Of a stretch of DNA of 64,000 nt, positions 62,419 to 64,000 are shown piece after piece; the stretch's first letter is position 1; each line of letters opens with the position of its first letter. Made by a program: the position numbers and the translations under genes. The stretch covers positions 24,396 through 88,395 of the forward strand of contig JAYRYZ010000022.1 in the NCBI GenBank assembly GCA_041916775.1, written 5' to 3'. Below the pieces are notes generated by a model. It made no database searches. It worked only from the letters and a program-made list of their open reading frames with translations, and was not told the origin of the DNA. Source of the DNA: UBA2357 sp041916775. GTDB taxonomy: Bacteria; Pseudomonadota; Gammaproteobacteria; Burkholderiales; Rhodocyclaceae.

Positions 62419-62525
62419 CTTTCGTCGTCTCCAGCCAGTCATTGACGTTGTGGGTCGGGGCTTACACTGGAGACAACGCCGCAGGTCGCGGCTTATTCCC
62501 GCGTCCGTGCGGCGGAAACACATTC

Positions 62526-64000
62526 TTACCGGCAGCGCCCCTCGAAGCGCGGCAAACCCCAGCCATACACCGGGTCGCGACCGGGGGCGCCGAGGTCGTG
62601 CGCGGGCACGCGCGCACCGTCCAGCCAGTCTTCACGCCGCGCGCGGCCTTCCGCCAGCGTCTGCGACGCGAGCGCGAGCATGTGCGGCACGGCAAAGGAG
62701 GTGCCGCTGCGCAGCTTGCCGCCGGCGCTGCCGTCCAGCGTCCACACGTTCACGCCCGGCAGGGCGTAATCCACATGCGCCCCCTGGTTGGCGCGGCGAT
62801 ACACCTGCCGGCTGTTGTTGATCGCGGTGACACCAATCACCTTGTCGAACGCCGCCGGGTAGGCCGCCGGCGCATTCGGCCCCTGGTTGCCGGCTGCCGC
62901 GACGACGACCACGCCGCGTTCGACCACGCTGTTCACAGCCGCCTGCAATACCGCGTTGTCCGGGCCGGCAAGGCTCAGCCCGATCACCTTCACGCCCTGC
63001 TGGACGAGCCAGTCCAGGCTCTTCACCAATCCGCTGGTGTCCGCCGTCTCGCCGCCCGCCTCCTGCGCAAAGAACGGGGCCGCGGCGTGCAACCGCGCGC
63101 GCGGCAGCAGCCCCGGAAAGCCCCTTTCGGCACGACCGACGAGCAGCCCCGCCACCGCGGTGCCGTGCACGCTGGCAGCCGGCTTGCGACCTGCGTCGAT
63201 GAAGCTGCGGCTCACCACGCGCGCGCCGGCGAGTCCGGGATGCGCAGCATCGACAGGGGTATCGACGATGCCGATCACCTGGCCCTCGCCGCATCCCAGC
63301 GCATCATCCGGCCAGGCGACCAGTCGCAGCGTCTGGCAGGTGATGGTGTCGCACCCGTCGCCAGCGGCTGACGCACCCTGCACCGGGCGGTAGAGGTGCT
63401 GGGGCACGACCGGTGCCTCGGTACGCTCGCCGAGCAACGCGAGCGCCAGCCTGGCATCGCGATCCGGCGGTACGCTGAACCGCACCATGCGCAGTGACAA
63501 GGCGCGCGCGTCGATGCGCTCGACCACCTCCAGCCCGAGCGCCTTCGCGAGCCTGAGCGTTTCTGCGCTGGGGTTCAGCGCAATCAGCTCGTTCTGGATG
63601 TACTGCTCGCCACCATCGCTGAATCCGCCCGGGCGAGAGGCATGCGACGCTGGTGCCTGGCTCCGGCTGTCGTCATCCTTGTGGTCGTCATCGTCGGAGT
63701 CGTCCTCATCGGAATCATCGTCGTCCGAGTCATCGTCGTCCGAGTCATCGTCGTCCGAATCATCGCTGCCCGAATCATCGCTGCCCGAATCATCGCCACC
63801 CGAATCATCGCCAACCGAATCATCGCCACCCGAATCATCGCCGCCCGAATCATCGCCGCCGCCCGAGTCGCCGCCGCCCGAGTCCCCGCTGCCCGAGTCG
63901 CCGCTGCCCGAGTCGCCGCTGCCCGAGTCGCCGCTGCACGAGTCCCCGCCCCCCGAGTGCCCACCACACGAGTGACCCCCACACACATACAACCCACACC
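62526..64000 (-). CDS. S8 (subtilisin-type) serine peptidase with Asp/Ser/Gly repeat region, partial
   Basis: At least 488 residues; the frame stays open to the window edge, so the true start may lie outside. A catalytic domain begins near residue 225: Asp in VIGIVDTPVD, His in SVHGTAVAGLLVG, oxyanion Asn in AAAGNQGPNA and Ser in SGTSFAVPH, all intact. Before it is a long low-complexity region of five-residue units (GDSGS, DDSGG, DDSDD types). It is probably secreted, but no signal peptide lies within the window. The stop is about 100 bases upstream of the hydrolase gene on the same strand. Confidence 0.85.
   Translation of the reverse strand, partial: CGLYVCGGHSCGGHSGGGDSCSGDSGSGDSGSGDSGSGDSGGGDSGGGDDSGGDDSGGDDSVGDDSGGDDSGSDDSGSDDSDDDDSDDDDSDDDDSDEDDSDDDDHKDDDSRSQAPASHASRPGGFSDGGEQYIQNELIALNPSAETLRLAKALGLEVVERIDARALSLRMVRFSVPPDRDARLALALLGERTEAPVVPQHLYRPVQGASAAGDGCDTITCQTLRLVAWPDDALGCGEGQVIGIVDTPVDAAHPGLAGARVVSRSFIDAGRKPAASVHGTAVAGLLVGRAERGFPGLLPRARLHAAAPFFAQEAGGETADTSGLVKSLDWLVQQGVKVIGLSLAGPDNAVLQAAVNSVVERGVVVVAAAGNQGPNAPAAYPAAFDKVIGVTAINNSRQVYRRANQGAHVDYALPGVNVWTLDGSAGGKLRSGTSFAVPHMLALASQTLAEGRARREDWLDGARVPAHDLGAPGRDPVYGWGLPRFEGRCR
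63676..63984 (-). repeat. 15-base coding tandem repeat in the S8 peptidase
   Basis: About 20 imperfect units of 15 bases, on the minus strand of the type GGTGGCGATGATTCG, encode Gly-Gly-Asp-Asp-Ser and variants. Unit classes are blocked: GSGDS first, GGDDS next, then DDDDS. Lengths are multiples of three, so unit gain or loss would change protein length without frameshift. Confidence 0.85.

Noticed and set aside
63676..63984. Tandem repeats as a possible CRISPR array
   Set aside because: Units are contiguous 15-mers in frame with a protease, with no spacers.

Overview
This is a GC-rich bacterial chromosome segment, most likely from a betaproteobacterium of the Rhodocyclales (Thauera/Azoarcus-like). 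That placement is an inference from gene content and style: proteobacterial-type glutamate-cysteine ligase next to gshB, a RquA-type quinone enzyme, a SoxYZ carrier, an octaheme c-type cytochrome, many Liv-, TRAP- and polar amino acid-type uptake systems, and tightly overlapping operons. No rRNA, intact insertion sequence, CRISPR array or complete phage is visible. One tRNA-Arg gene is present.

Left part (1-5.8 kb): an orphan AAA-type ATPase with repeats upstream, an mqsRA toxin-antitoxin pair, a class II glutamine amidotransferase, and a periplasmic thiosulfate sulfurtransferase followed by a YeeE/YedE sulfur-compound permease. A strong intrinsic terminator lies between the last two.

5.9-16 kb: one nine-gene minus-strand operon. 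It reads SfnB-like flavin monooxygenase, DszA/NtaA-type FMN monooxygenase, truncated AMP-binding protein, LivG, LivH, LivM, two near-identical substrate-binding proteins and LivF. It looks like an uptake-plus-desulfurisation system for an organosulfur compound, using a branched-chain-type ABC importer.

16-19 kb: a scar where a truncated MFS transporter and a truncated large serine recombinase meet beside tRNA-Arg(ACG). Then come rquA (rhodoquinone synthesis) and an orphan SoxY-SoxZ fusion.

18.9-31 kb: a creatine/N-carbamoylsarcosine catabolic region. It holds a TRAP transporter, N-carbamoylsarcosine amidase, a LysR regulator, a polar amino acid-type ABC importer, creatinase, a GlxA/GbdR-like AraC regulator and an EamA exporter, with a DUF4258/DUF2283 toxin-antitoxin-like pair inserted.

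31-49 kb: mostly housekeeping and stress genes. These are apbE-gshB-gshA, an octaheme tetrathionate reductase-family cytochrome with a membrane cytochrome b, a Kef-type antiporter, a solitary N6-adenine methyltransferase, a periplasmic M48 protease, a DUF6279 lipoprotein, ahpC/ahpF, a ribosome hibernation factor, a PhoD-like phosphatase and YceI.

49-55 kb: the most interesting locus. A divergent CDP-alcohol phosphatidyltransferase faces a translationally coupled operon of MDR dehydrogenase, a 6-pyruvoyl-tetrahydropterin-synthase-like protein lacking the usual zinc and cysteine residues, a GT4 glycosyltransferase, a SAM methyltransferase and an UPF0104 flippase-like membrane protein. It suggests an uncharacterised pterin- or lipid-linked glycoconjugate pathway.

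55-64 kb: a peptidoglycan-binding lipoprotein, a sensor diguanylate cyclase, a CDGSH protein, and a minus-strand group of S8 peptidase (running off the edge, with a long Asp/Ser/Gly repeat), alpha/beta hydrolase, P-loop protein and ABC exporter-like protein whose joint role is unknown.
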